Shown here: positions 34,201-45,496 of the stretch, piece after piece | Layout of the letters: every line of letters begins with the position of its first letter | How positions within the stretch are numbered: the first letter of the stretch is position 1 | Source: Lolium rigidum | Lineage: Eukaryota > Streptophyta > Magnoliopsida > Poales > Poaceae | Assembly: GCF_022539505.1 (NCBI RefSeq) | Contig: NC_061508.1 | Span: 346,717,484 to 346,781,483, forward strand | Direction of reading: 5' to 3' | Length of the DNA stretch: 64,000 nucleotides | Notes under the pieces: generated by a model | What the model was told of the DNA's origin: nothing | Seen by the model: the letters and a program-made list of their open reading frames with translations, nothing else | Database searches by the model: none | Made by a program: the position numbers and the translations under genes

Positions 34201-36215
34201 TTCTTTTTTCCAAAATATCTTTTGCAGTTTCTCTTTTAGCTTTCCTCATTATTTAGAAAAACACTTTAACATCAATAACTTCTAGGTTTGTTGGTCAAAT
34301 ACCAATAACCTTGAGGTTCTTACTTTGAAGTTAATCATCATATGACAAGTGTTCTAGATTTCACTTATTAGTAACTTTGTAATATGATGAACAATTTCAC
34401 TCATATTTTTATCCATCAATTCATGACAACTTTTTGAGACCATGTCTGTACATGCTAGGCTCATAAAGTTTAACCTTAGTATTCGCATGTGCAAATCTGG
34501 TTTGCACCCGTTGTAAGCACACGTAGAATCTATAACACCCGATCATCACGTGATGCTTCGATCCGACGAGTCTTAGCAACGGTGCATACTAAGGATGATA
34601 ACTTCATGGATATGCGAATATTATTAGTGCCCCAATAGTTGGAGGATTGTGACGCCTAGCGTCTTCAACCTTCGTACATTCCCATAAAACTTATGAGTTC
34701 ATGTAGTCTCACCAAATTATATTCTATCATCTTGCAATAAGGTCTTAGATATCACATATATCTCATACCTTGATTATTTCTGAAAACTAAATTTTCAGCT
34801 TCTTACTTTTCAAACAAATTTGAACTTCAAGTTTCACGGAGACAAGATAACTTTAGGTACTAATTGAAACCATAGCTCTTTGAATCAATAATGTGAGGTT
34901 TACTAAAAGTTTGCAATAGGACTTAATCAATTCTTGATTCTTTAACAATACGGTACCAATCCGTAAAGTTTCTTATCAGATTTTAACAGTATTTCTATCT
35001 CAATAACAAGACTAGTGCATAGTAGTAAACGGATGCCAATACTACAAAATTAATTCAAAATACTACTCAGACTATGTTTATGATAATTAGTTCATGGTTT
35101 AATCTAATTACTAATGAACTCCCACTTAATACAACATCCCTCATAGTTGTTAAGTGGTACACGATCCAAATTCACTACACCAAAAACCGATCATCACGTG
35201 AGATGATGTAGCTTCAATGGTGAACATCAACATGTTGATCATATCATCCATATGATTCGTGTTCAACCTTTCGGTTTCCGTTGTCCCGAGGCCATGTCTC
35301 GTACATGCTAGGCTCGTCAAGCAAACCCAAGTATTCCGCGTGTGCAACATGGCTTACACCCGTTGTATGTGAATCGTTGAATCTATCACATCCGATCATC
35401 ACGAGATGCTTTGAAACGACGAACTGTTACAACGGTGCATACGAGGGGAGAACACTTTATTATCTTGATATTAATGGGAGGGATCATCTTATAATGCTAC
35501 CGTCGCAATCTAAGCAAAATAAGATGCATAAAGGATTAACATCACATGCAATTCATATGTGATATGATATGGCCCTTTTGTCTTTGCGCCTTCGATCTTC
35601 ATCTCCAAAGCACGGACATGATCTCCATCATCAACGGGCATGATCTCCATCATCGTCGGCGTAGCGTCAAGGTTCATGGCGCCGGCTTCATGGTTGTTCA
35701 CCTCATGTAGCAACTATTACAACTACTTTGAAATACTACTCAACATGAAATTTAAAGACAACCATAAGGCTCTCCGCCAGTTGCCACAATACAATAATGA
35801 TCATCTCATACATATTCATCATCACATTATGGCCATATCACATCACCAAACCCTGCAAAAACAAGTTAGACGTCTCTAATTTGGTTTGCGTATTTTACGT
35901 GGTTTAGGGTTTTCGAGAGAGATCTAATCTACCTACGAACATGAACCACAACGGTGATACTAGTGTTGTCAATAGAAGAGTAAGTTGAATCTTCACTATA
36001 GTAGGAGAGACAGACACCCGCAAAGCCTCTTATGCAATATAAGTTGCATGTCGAACGAGGAACAGGTCTCATGAACGCGGTCATGTAAAGTTAGTCCGAG
36101 CCGCTTCATCCCACTATGCCACAAAGATGCAAAGTACTCAAACTAAAGATAACAAGAGCATCAACGCCCACAAAAACATTGTGTTCTACTCGTGCAACCA
36201 TCTATGCATAGACAC

Positions 36216-36228
36216 GGCTCTGATACCA
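36216..36228 (-). promoter_or_regulatory. Primer-binding site, initiator-Met tRNA
   Basis: TGGTATCAGAGCC on the minus strand, one base inside the 5' LTR (36230-38032). It is the exact plant initiator tRNA-Met primer site used by copia elements and so fixes the orientation. Confidence 0.9.
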
Positions 36229-36229
36229 C

Positions 36230-38032
36230 TGTAGGATAACGTTGCATAGAAAACAAAAATTTTCCTATCGCGAACACGCAATCCAAGCCAAGATGCAATC
36301 TAGAAGACGGTAGCAACGAGGGGATGATCAAGACTAACCCTTGAAGAGATTCCAAAGCCTATAAGAGTAGGCTCTTATTGCTGCGGTAGACGATCACTTG
36401 CCGCTTGCAAAAGCGCGTAGAAGATCTTGATCACGATCGCTTCCGGCGCCACGAACGGGCAGCACCTCCGTACTCGGTCACACGTTCGGTTGTTGATGAA
36501 GACGACGTCCACCTCCCCGTTCCAGCGGGCAGCGGAAGTAGTAGCTCCTCTTGAATCCGACAAGCACGACGGCGTGGTGTCGGTGGTGGTGGAGAAATCC
36601 GGCGGAGCTTCGCTTAAGCATGCGGGATGTGGTGGAGGAGAGAGACCGCTAGGGTTTGGGGAGAGAGAGAGGGTTGGGCGCCGGCCCTCTAAGGGGTGCG
36701 GCCAAGGCTGAGCCAAAGAGTGGTCAGCCCCCTCTCTATGCCCCTCATTATATAGGTGGAAGCCCCAAGAGTTCTAGTCCAAGTCTTCGAATAAGACCCC
36801 AACACTAAAACCTCCCATATGTGGGAAACCTACTCAAGGAGGGAGTCCTACCCAAGGTGGGACTCCCACCTTTCCTTGAGGTGGGTTGGCCGGCCACCCT
36901 AGGGGAGTCCACCTTGGACTCCTCCCTTTAGGGTTGGCTGGTCATGCAAGTGGAGTCTCTTCGGGACTCCACTTTCCAAAGTGCCATTCTTCCGGACTTT
37001 TCTAGAACCTTCTAGAACCTGCCATAAATGCACCGGATCATTTCCAAACTTGGAATATGACTTCCTATATATGAATCTTATTCTCCGGACCATTCCGGAA
37101 CTCCTCGTGATGTCCGGGATCTCATCCGGGACTCCGAACAAATATTCGAACTCCATTCCATATTCAAGTTCTACCATTTCAACATCCAACTTTAAGTGTG
37201 TCACCCTACGGTTCGTGAACTATGCGGACATGGTTGAGTACTCACTCCGACCAATAACCAATAGCGGGATCTGGAGATCCATAATGGCTCCCACATATTC
37301 AACGATGACTTCAGTGATCGAATGAACCATTCACATATGATACCAATTCCCTTTGTCACGCGATATTTTACTTGTCCGAGGTTTGATCATCGGTATCACT
37401 CTATACCTTGTTCAACCTCGTCTCCTGACAAGTACTCTTTACTCGTACCGTGGTATGTGGTCTCTTATGAACTTATTCATATGCTTGCAAGACATTAGAC
37501 GACATTCCACCGAGAGGGCCCGGAGTATATCTATCCGTCATCGGGATGGACAAATCCCACTGTTGATCCATATGCCTCAACTCATACTTTCCGGATACTT
37601 AATCCCACCTTTATAACCACCCATTTACGCAGTGGCGTTTGATGTAATCAAAGTACTTTTCCGGTATAAGTGATTTACATGATCTCATGGTCATAAGGAC
37701 TAGGTAACTATGTATCGAAAGCTTATAGCAAATAACTTAATGACGAGATCTTATGCTACGCTTAATTGGGTGTGTCCATTCTATCATTCACATAATGACA
37801 TAACCTTGTTATTAATAACATCCAATGTTCATGATCATGAAACGATGATCATCTATTAATCAACAAGCTAGTTTATACAAGAGGCTTACTAGGGACTCCT
37901 TGTTGTTCACATAACACACATGTATCAATGTTTCGGTTAATACAATTATAGCATGGTATGTAAACATTTATTATAAACATAAAGATATATAATAACCACT
38001 TTTATTATTGCCTCTTGGGCATATCTCCTTCA
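36230..38032 (-). repeat. 5' LTR of the copia element
   Basis: Same length as the 3' LTR (1803 bp) and nearly identical to it. It contains the promoter for the minus-strand transcript. 'cctcattatatagg' (about 36745) appears in both LTRs. Confidence 0.9.
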
Positions 38033-38252
38033 ACGTGGACTACATAAGCTACGACCTCTCTCAACATGCTAGTTAGTTGGAAGGTTTGAACGAAGAAGAA
38101 TGCTATGGTCTTTTCACAACAAAGCCGCACCGTCACCTATCCCCCTTAAGATTATTAAGAGCGAGGCCATGACCTTCCTCAATATGTATGTTGCCTGACA
38201 CTTGGGCAATTATTTCTATATCTATTGTCACGCCTTCTCCTTATATTATTGT

Positions 38253-38458
38253 TTTTTTGTTTTGAGAACTTCAGAAGGGGTTTCCCCCTACCTAAAATTT
38301 ATTTAAAAAGGGGAGCTAAGGCAGCTCAAAGTTGTACATGCAAGAGATTACAGGGAGGAAAAACCTCTAGAGAAAAAGCAAAATCACACAGAGAAGGGAA
38401 ATTATATAGTCCAATCTGCTAGCCAATGTTGTATAGAAGCCTTCTCCTCATGTTTGGG
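38253..38458 (-). mobile_element. Short LINE-like tail
   Basis: Starts with a T run (TTTTTTTGTTTTGAG), followed by 'aacttcagaaggggtttcc' and AG-rich sequence, the usual form of a minus-strand LINE 3' end. Copies B and D continue differently at this point ('gtgacatgcc'), so something entered or was joined here; no duplication of the target is visible. Confidence 0.35.
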
Positions 38459-39220
38459 GGTACACCTTCCTAGTGAATCGGGTGTGAGAAGTGGCTCGCG
38501 GCGGTAGACGTCACTGGGCGGCGGTGTGGTTGAACCGGTGAGGTTGTGGCGGCTGGCGAGTGGGGGTCTGTGGGAGACGGGGAACTGGAGGAGAGGCAGT
38601 GTGGAATCCTGGTAGTCTAGCGTTACTTCCACCGCTCTAACTTTCAGTTCGGCCTCAGGTGGGCTTTCTAAATTTAATTTGTTAATGGACTCCTCGGGAT
38701 ATTCGGGTGCCAAGAGTACATGCTGAAAATTCTTGAAATAATTCAGGATATTCGGGAATGCTGAAAATGACTTCGGTTGTTGTCCTTCAATCTCATCCCA
38801 GAGGTGTAGCTTGCCGGTCTCCACGATGAGGCGAGGAGGATGGGGGTGGAGGCGTCCCGTGATCCTGTCGACGACAAGGCAGTGGTGAGCGACGGCAGTG
38901 GGCAACGGTGAGCAGCGGTGTGGTTGAGCCGGTGAGGTTGTGTCAGCTGGCAAGTGGGGTCTGGGGGAGACGGGAACTGGAGGAGAGTCTATGTGGTTGT
39001 GCACACTCATGGTAGTCTAAGTTACTTCCACCGCTCTTAACTTCGGTTCAGCCTCAGGTGGGCTTTCTAAGTTTAATTTGTTAATGGACTCCTCGAGATA
39101 TTCGGGTGTCAAGACTACATGCTGGAAATTCTTGAAATAATTCGGTAATTCGAAACACCTTTCCGAATAGGTGCTCGGTTTCTTCGGGATCGAGATATAC
39201 AGGTTCGGGTTTTGTGCCCG
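38459..39220 (+). repeat. Tandem duplication inside copy C
   Basis: A ~300-bp block containing GTGTGGTTGAGCCGGTGAGG, the 'gactcctcg' segment and 'tgctg(g/a)aaattcttgaaata' occurs twice (about 38517-38750 and 38917-39150). Copy A has it once (about 16447-16672). Between the two is 'ctccacgatgaggcgaggagg', absent from copy A. Frames through the block are not conserved between repeats. Confidence 0.65.
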
Positions 39221-39936
39221 GAATGATTTGTAAGTCTTGTGTCATGAGCGGTTTTGGCGTTTTCCTTTAGAAACATACGCCTCCTTGTACAACTTTTTTT
39301 CTGTTGAAGTGCGCCTTGCGCTCACAACATAGTTGGATCGATGAAGAGCAACAACAGCAACTAAAAAAAAAAGAGCCAACACAGTAGGGTTTTGCACTTT
39401 TCACGGATTTTAGGGTGCAGGCCGGGCCAAGTTGCACCGGACTTTTATTAGGACGGGCCCAGAGCAAGGTTCACCCCCCATTGCTGCCGGCCTACCCGAC
39501 CGTGAAATGCCCCCAACTTGGGTTTGTGTCAGCTCCGCTCCCCGTAGCTTGGGGTGACAGGCCCGCGCTACCGGTACCCAGCTACCTGCCAGAGATGAAA
39601 AATATCTCCTTTTAACTTGGTCGTCAACGCTGCCAATTACCGGTATGGGACTAAATAATTTCGCATCATAAAGTACCCTGCGTCGCCCGCCCCTTCCGAA
39701 CAGAGGAGCACCATCCTTCTCCAGCCGGCAGCCGGCGAGGCATGCCGCTCGCGCGCGCTCCCTCGTGTGACATGGCGCGGTGAGGCAAGGGAATCGGCGG
39801 GGCAATCACCATAGATATGGCACGGCATGGGCGCCGGGTTGTGGCGTTGGCAGCTCGGAGCTTAACACTAATGGCGTCCAAGGTCCCAAAGATGATCGCC
39901 CATCCCCACATGCTGGCTGGGCCTAGTGCATACTTA

Positions 39937-41252
39937 GGGCATCTTCAACGGGGCGACGTATTTCGGACGTCAAAAACGCTCGCGCGCGTCCGTTTGTATC
40001 GGTTTAAATCGTCGAAATCGACCGCGTGTCCGTTTGCGTCGGGTGGCTCCAGCGGCACGATGGATTTTTTTTCGATTTTGCATTTTATAACATTAAACAT
40101 AAATTTACATAGTAAAATAAAGGAAAATAAAAACACTAAGAACGCCTACGCCTACTGGTTTCCGTCGTCGCTGTCGATCACGATGAGCTCCGGTACCACC
40201 CACGCTAGTTGGGAAGCGGCGGAACATACGTCGGTGCCGCCGGCGGTGGTGGAGGTGGAGGAGCCCAGGCCGGGGGTGGAGGTGGAGCAACCCACATCGG
40301 TGCTGGAGGTGGAGGACCCCACGGGTTGTACGGCGGAGGTGGAGGCGACGGTTGAACCGGTGGCGTGGCCGAGTCCTGGAGCGCCAGTCGTACGGCTTCT
40401 TCCTCCGTGAGGCCCGGCGGCATGATGCCGGTGGCGTACCGGGGCAGCGGCGGCTGCACCGGTCGGTCCACCTCCGACACGAGGACGCCGAGCCTCGCGA
40501 TCTCGTCGTCCGTCATGTTTTCCGGGTACTCGAACTTCCCGCCCTCCGCCATGGCCAACAGCCATTCTTGGAAAATGCACGCGACGTAGTCATTGTCGCT
40601 GTCGTCCTTGGCCTCCTCGTTTTGGTATGCCAGCGCCTCGCTGTAGTCCTCGTGCCCGTCGTTGTCGTGTGCAGGCGCCGGCGCCTGCCGTGTTCGACGA
40701 CGAGGCGCCGGTGGAGGGTCAAAGGGGAAATCCCTGTCGCCTAGGAAGCCCGCCCTTCTCCTCGGATCCTTCTCGGGCTTGCGATAGGTGTGCCAGCTGT
40801 CGGAGTCGATGGCGTAGGCGGGATAGGCACGGAGATCCGACGGCAGGTACCACCGCTTGCGCCGGATCTCGACGCTCCTATATGGCTCGCGCACAGGCAC
40901 GGGCGAGACGGGCACCCAGAGGTAGCTCAGCCACCAGCCGCCAGGCATGTGCACGTCCTCCAGCCATCGCGAGATGTCCAGTTCGCGTGCATCAGCCGTG
41001 TCACGTGGACGGGCAGCGGCAGCCTGTGCAGCCGCTCCAACTTCTTGGTGCCGCTGCCGAACGCCTTGAAGTTGTTCTTCTTCTTCCACATGGTGTTGCG
41101 GCAGCGCACGGTGGTCATAGTGGGAGTGGAGATGTGGGCGATGGTAGGAACAATTCCAGGCGCAAATATACACCGGGTTTGCCTCGATGCGGACTGTCCG
41201 ATGGACGCATTTTCATCCAGCGACCGTCTACGTTGTCCCGTTGAAGATGCCC
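39937..41252. mobile_element. Harbinger-like cargo element in copy C
   Basis: 1316 bp, flanked by TTA (39934-39936, 41253-41255). The ends are long near-perfect inverted repeats: GGGCATCTTCAACGGGGCGA at left against the complement of the right end (GGGCATCTTCAACGGGACAA). Copies B and D keep 'gcaaacTTAcgcacg' as the unoccupied site. It has no transposase; it carries a minus-strand coding sequence (40205-41118). Confidence 0.85.
40205..41118 (-). pseudogene. WRLS/proline-rich cargo protein of a Harbinger-like element
   Basis: The ATG at 41118 opens a basic N-terminus (MTTVRCRNTMWKKKNNFKAF) that shifts frame near 40975 into a long frame down to 40205. That frame contains SRWLEDVHMPGGWWLSYLWVPV, then an acidic Asp/Glu-rich middle, a conserved-looking helix (CIFQEWLLAMAEGG) and a C-terminus of proline runs (PPPPAPMWVAPPPPPAW). 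I recall related proteins scattered in Triticeae repeats, without a known function. The element at 47331-49327 carries a cargo gene of similar composition and length. No catalytic motif, no signal peptide. It could be a host gene captured long ago and amplified by transposition, or an accessory gene of the transposon. Confidence 0.5.
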
Positions 41253-41732
41253 TTAAGCGTGCAGAGGTATATGTTCACACGGCATGCACGCGGCCGCTCC
41301 TATGTACAACATGCATCAACAGTTTTCCCTGTATTCTGTCGACCATAGTCTACGCACGCGCGCATGCCATGGCCCAAGCGGTCACCTAGCTAGAGAGCTA
41401 TAAAGGGCATCTCTAACGGGGTGCCACATTTCGGACGCATAAATTATCTGCGCGCGTTCGTTTGCGTCGGTTCACGCACGCGAATATGTTCGTTTTGTTC
41501 CCGCGTCCGTTTACGCCTAAGTATCTTCAGCGGTCCGACGCATTTTTTCTACTTGTTTTTTTCCTCTTCTCCATTTATAAATATAGTTGCAAACATTACA
41601 CAAACTAATGCATATTGGAAACATGGTTTTACTCAAACTAATACATAATTGGGAACATGGTTTACACAAACTAATACATAGTTTGAAACATGGTTTACTC
41701 AAATTAGAACATTGCAAAATGAGAAAACCTAA

Positions 41733-42353
41733 TTAGTGTTGGTTCTGTATGTTCGCTGCCAAGAAAGAACACTCTCGGGCATACTCAATCAGCCAAACTG
41801 GAAAAAATTCAGCTGGTATTAGCCATGTTGGTCCTCCAAGGGGGGACATAACGAAACTGCCACTACTAGCTTCAATTGGCCCGGTGTCCGAGCCAGACTC
41901 ACCGGTGTGGTAGTGCCTACGGCAGGATGTGACATCAACACCTTGAAGATCATCTCGTCGTCCCCCTCGTAGAGAAAGGTGAGCTGGCAGCCGGGCTCGA
42001 GCGCGAGGTGGCGGTCGAACTTGTCCCACCCCGTGTGCAGGTACATCTTGCCCTTCTCGTCGAACAAGACCTCGATAGGCCACCGGCAGAAGTTGCGACT
42101 GGCCTCCCGTAGCTGCAACTGGGCCGGCTCGACGCCATCGACGAACTCGGCGAACTTGTCTGGGAGCCGCTTAATGCCGAGGGGGTCGTCGTTGATGCGG
42201 AGGAGGACTCGAAGTAACGCTCCTCCTGCGAAGACGAGGAGGGCGCATGCGATGGCAACCGTGGGGCCGTATTTGCTCCACCTCGGCAGCCCCGGCCCCA
42301 GGGCGCCCAGGCCTGCGGCCTCGACCGCTTCGCCGGCCACCTGGACCCGCCAT
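41733..42353 (-). pseudogene. B3-like DNA-binding domain gene captured in a DNA transposon
   Basis: A TATA box (TATATAAA on the minus strand, 42470-42477) lies ~120 bp upstream of ATG 42353. The body is in a frame one base off that ATG (42340-41819). It has a short N-terminus, one transmembrane-like stretch (VAIACALLVFAGGALLRVLL) and then a B3-type pseudo-barrel: LPDKFAEFVDGVEPAQLQL, VLFDEKGKMYLHTGWDKF and CQLTFLYEGDDEMIFKV, the three hallmark strands. A second shift near 41930 passes to a frame ending at 41733 with HYHTGESGSDTG. B3 domains bind DNA in plant transcription factors; a membrane segment in front is unusual. Two indels make this copy a pseudogene. Full-length relatives appear, from memory, as numerous B3 proteins in Triticeae annotations. 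Confidence 0.65.
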
Positions 42354-42469
42354 GGACTTTCTCGCGGGGCTGGCTACATCGCAGGAAGAGCTAGGCCGCG
42401 CTACGGTGGAGCTCGTGGCTGCTAGGGTTTGTGTGGAGGAGTGGATGAGGAAGAAGAGCGTGCGCCCTC

Positions 42470-42477
42470 TTTATATA
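42470..42477 (-). promoter_or_regulatory. TATA box of the captured B3 gene
   Basis: TATATAAA on the minus strand, about 120 bp upstream of the ATG, inside the transposon. It suggests that the gene moved with its own promoter. Confidence 0.4.
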
Positions 42478-43000
42478 GGCCGGAGGCAGGCGATGGGCGC
42501 GGGACGCGCGGCATCACCATTACTGCGTTGGAGGAGGTGGGCGGCGGCCGCTCGGTAGGCGAGGCATCGCCATTATCGTGGCGCAGAGTGCCGAAGCGAC
42601 GTAGCGGCGCCAGTCGCTGGCGCACCTGAGAAGACGCATCGAGCCAAGGTCGCTGGCAGGTGGGCCCGACGAAACATCCGCCAGATGCGAGCGGACACTT
42701 TGCGCGTCCGCAGAGACGCATCCGAGAGGCATATTTGGGCCAGGTTTGTGTCGCCGCGGACGGTTCGGTCACTCTGCGTCGCCCAGCTGGAGCAGGGACC
42801 CGACGCATTTTTCGATCTGGCAGACGCAAACGGTCGCTCATCATCCATTTGCGTCGCCCCGTTGGAGATGTCCTGAGTGCGTGACCCCCTCGACGATCAT
42901 GCGTGCGTGCCCGATCATCCCTCGACGCCGTGACATTAACGCCGCACGACCGTCGACTCACTTCCAGAGCTTATCTTTTCTAAGGGAGTTAGATTATCTC

Positions 43001-43180
43001 CACATGTACTCTCCAAATAAGCTCCGCTAGATACGCCGGTACTGTGCTATGAGGAGCGTCGGCACCTGCTCCTAATTTGGGGAGAGGTTGCACCACCGAC
43101 GGTCTCGATAAGAATCCCTAAAAAAAATTACAAGCAAATGTAAACAAACTTCGGAATTTGATTCAAATTTAGGTTTAGTT
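43001..43180. other. Spacer after copy C
   Basis: Short AT-rich spacer, which also serves as the downstream flank of the minus-strand ORF that follows. Confidence 0.4.
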
Positions 43181-43678
43181 TTAAAAATTAATCAAGCAAA
43201 CGTCGACTACTCCAGGGACTACACCACTTGGGTCGCTGTCGGCGGGGGTTGCCGCGCCAAGACAAAAGGTCTTCTGCATCGGCGTTGAGGCATGGATGAA
43301 GAAGAAAATGTGGTGCATGACGGACACCACACTGCGGAGTGGTCTCTGGTGATCTTGAATCATGTCGGCAAGCTTGTCCTCCATGGATGAGCTCCGCATG
43401 AGAGCTTCATAATCCTTTCCTAGCGCCCCCTGCTTCAAATCCACCTTCCATCTCCCGCCTCCATGGCAAACATATAGATGAGACAGAGGAGCAGTGAGAG
43501 CATCGACCTTGACCTCCAGACCTGGAAGTTGTACTTCGAGTTTGTTTAAAAGGGACGCTCCATAGAAGCCCCCTCCCATCTCTGGCTCCAACCTCCGGAG
43601 TGACATGGAGAGGAGAACCACCACCGCCTGCCACCAAACGCAAATCGGGTGCGTCGGTGACCAAGGTCCCCTCGGCAT
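43181..43678 (-). CDS. Hypothetical 165-residue protein with promoter-like upstream sequence
   Basis: ATG 43678 (MPRGPWSPTHPICVWW) opens an unbroken frame to a stop at 43181. Upstream on the same strand lie a TATA box (TATATATA, 43723-43730; 45-50 bp before the ATG) and a G-box core (CACGTG, about 43769). The protein has a Leu/Val-rich amphipathic middle (LLNKLEVQLPGLEVKVDAL), a Gly/Lys segment and a hydrophobic stretch (VVSVMHHIFFFIHAS) that could be membrane-associated. No family recognised. It lies outside the duplicated unit and outside the transposons I can bound. A chance frame of this length in GC-balanced sequence is possible, so expression evidence would decide. Confidence 0.35.
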   Translation of the reverse strand: MPRGPWSPTHPICVWWQAVVVLLSMSLRRLEPEMGGGFYGASLLNKLEVQLPGLEVKVDALTAPLSHLYVCHGGGRWKVDLKQGALGKDYEALMRSSSMEDKLADMIQDHQRPLRSVVSVMHHIFFFIHASTPMQKTFCLGAATPADSDPSGVVPGVVDVCLINF

Positions 43679-43769
43679 AACACTAAGCTCAACTAGGGAA
43701 ACAAACTTCAAACCTAGACTGGTATATATACATGGGCTCCAGCCTTCCTTCTCTCAGTCACTCCGACCA

Positions 43770-44198
43770 CGTGAGGCCGCCTGAAGAGAGGGAGAGTGTA
43801 GCTGGTGAAAGAGGCGTGAGTCTCAAGGTGGGTGAAGTGAGAGGAGGGGAGGGGAAATGAGTGTCAGTAGTTCTAGTTCATGTTTTGTCATTGGGTTATA
43901 AGCATACATGCAGCTAAGCAGTATTCCCCGACTCTAGTTCCTCTCTAGGTTTTGTTGCGGTTTTGTTGTGGAAATAACTAAACTCCTCCCTTGGGGTCTC
44001 ACTTAGTCCTACATGACATCCAAATGAGAATTACCGACGTCAGGTCATGGTCAATAAGTCTAGAGGGTATTAAAAATCAATCTAAGGCATAAGAAGGAAA
44101 AAAAAGGCTGCTGAGGTGGATGGATAATGAGAAGAGGTCTAACATGAACCAAGGAGGCATTACTCCCCCTCCCACTCAAAGGTAGCCTTGGTTATTTT
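43770..44198. other. Unassigned spacer
   Basis: Upstream flank of the minus-strand ORF, then purine-rich 'gagaggaggggagggg' and mixed sequence up to copy D. No feature recognised. Confidence 0.4.
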
Positions 44199-45496
44199 TA
44201 GAGAACCCCAACCTATATAAACCCCATCCCCCAATGTGACATGTGATCATTTAGTCACACTTGGACTACATAAGCCATGACCTCTCTCAACATGCTAGTT
44301 AGTTGGAAGGTTTGAACGGAGAAGAATGCTATGGTCTTTCACAACAAAGCCGCACCGCCACCTATCCTCCTTAAGATTATTAAGAGCGAGGCTATGACCT
44401 TCCTCAATATGTATGTCGCCCGACACTTCGGCAATTCTTTCTATATCTATCGTCACGCCTTCTCCTTATATATTATTGTGACATGCCACATGTATGTTTT
44501 CTTCTTGAAATGGAGATTGACACATCGATTTTATTTAAAGTTATTCGTTAGAGACTTATAGAGAAAATATCATGATCAATTCAAAGCCACCTCACTAGCG
44601 ATAACTGACTCACACATATGCACATCTTCATTAAACCGGAGGTCAGCAAACCGCCCAACGTCGAGCCGAGAGCGCTATTTAGCAGGTTTACATGGCTCGT
44701 TTATAAACAAAAATGGCTTGAAAAATAAGTGTGGATAGTTGCAAAAAAAAACAGTTTTTTTTAGCAGATGCAAAAGAAAGAGCCGACAACGGGAGGAGCA
44801 CATTTCACGGATTTTTTGGTGCAGGCCGGGCTAGGTTGCGCCGACCTTAATTAGAACGGCCCAAAGCAAGGTTGGTTTCCTTGGCGGCCGACCTCCCCGA
44901 CCGCGAAATATGGCCCCTACGTGTCAGCCCCGCCCCCGAGAGCTTGGGGTGGCAGGCCCGCGCTACCGGACCCAGCTTGGTGCGACAGATGAAAGAAGCT
45001 CCCTTTTAACCTGGTCTCCAACGCTGTAAATTCCCGGTATGGGACTAAATTATCTCGCATCAAGTGCCGTGTCCAGCCGCCAGCCGGCAGCCGGTGAGAC
45101 ACGCCGCTAGCCGCGCTCCGTCGTGTGGCGTGGCGCTGCATGCACCAGCCGGAGGGGCAAACTAGCTAGATATGGCACGGCATGGGCGCCGGGTTGTGGC
45201 GTTGGCAGCTGGGAGCTTAACACTAATGGCGCCCAAGATCCGAAAGCTGGCTGAAGCTATTGCAAACTTACGCACGCGCGCAGAGGTGACGTTCCAAGCT
45301 AGTACGAGAGGAATGATCCGTCTCGCGCCTGCTGAATGCAATGATCCACACGGCATGCACACGGCCGCTCCTATGTAAAACATGCATCAGCAGTTATCCC
45401 TGTATATTAAACGCCAGCCCTTTGCTTGACACGGCATGCACAGTACTGCCGCTCCTATGTAAACTTGGAGGCGCATGGTGAAGATGCAAACCATAA

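Larger units (their letters stand above)
31201..36229 (-). pseudogene. Degenerate copia gag-pol
   Basis: No minus-strand frame here exceeds about 70 codons, against roughly 1300 in a working Angela/BARE element. Still, pieces are readable. About 33772-33700 encodes a GAG-pre-integrase-like stretch YLWNRHLGHVRKERMKELH. About 32735-32677 encodes the linker before reverse transcriptase, NNDKPTTNKEVMMGPDSVK. Between such islands the frame changes or stops every few dozen bases, and the whole region has become AT-rich. Since the LTRs are nearly identical, this damage is older than the insertion. The RNA must have been copied by proteins from another element. Confidence 0.75.
29398..38032 (-). mobile_element. 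Angela/BARE-type Ty1/copia LTR retrotransposon, complete in structure
   Basis: Two 1803-bp LTRs (29398-31200 and 36230-38032) flank a 5.0 kb internal region. The target duplication ACGTG is perfect (29393-29397, 38033-38037), and copies B and D preserve the unoccupied sequence 'cagtcacacttggactac'. The minus strand is the coding strand: the primer site is at 36216-36228 beside the right LTR and the purine-rich tract at about 31201-31215 beside the left. By eye the LTRs differ by about 7 substitutions and 6 single-base indels, so insertion is recent. The pol region is a patchwork of stops and shifts. Confidence 0.92.
41405..42873. mobile_element. Harbinger-like cargo element with a B3-domain gene
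   Basis: 1469 bp. Left end GGGCATCTCTAACGGGGTG and the complement of the right end (GGACATCTCCAACGGGGCG) are inverted and closely match the ends of 39937-41252. Copy A runs from 'ggtcacc' to 'ctcgacgatcatgc' without it. The flanks are TAA(A) and TGA, so the duplication has decayed or the exact border is off by a base. Confidence 0.7.
29352..43000 (+). repeat. Duplicated unit, copy C (split by an 8.6 kb copia element)
   Basis: 29352-29397 matches 24665-24710 and 44207-44250 (copies B and D) and continues at 38033 after the copia element. The unit then holds the LINE-like relic, a 200-bp T-started insert, a tandem duplication, the core block (39372-39936), two Harbinger-like cargo elements (39937-41252, 41405-42873) and the GACGATCATGC landmark (about 42893). 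Confidence 0.7.

Noticed and set aside
40152..40580. Gly/Arg/Ala-rich minus-strand frame starting MHFPRMAVGHGG
   Set aside because: Shadow of the proline-rich 3' end of the cargo gene at 40205-41118, read in another frame.
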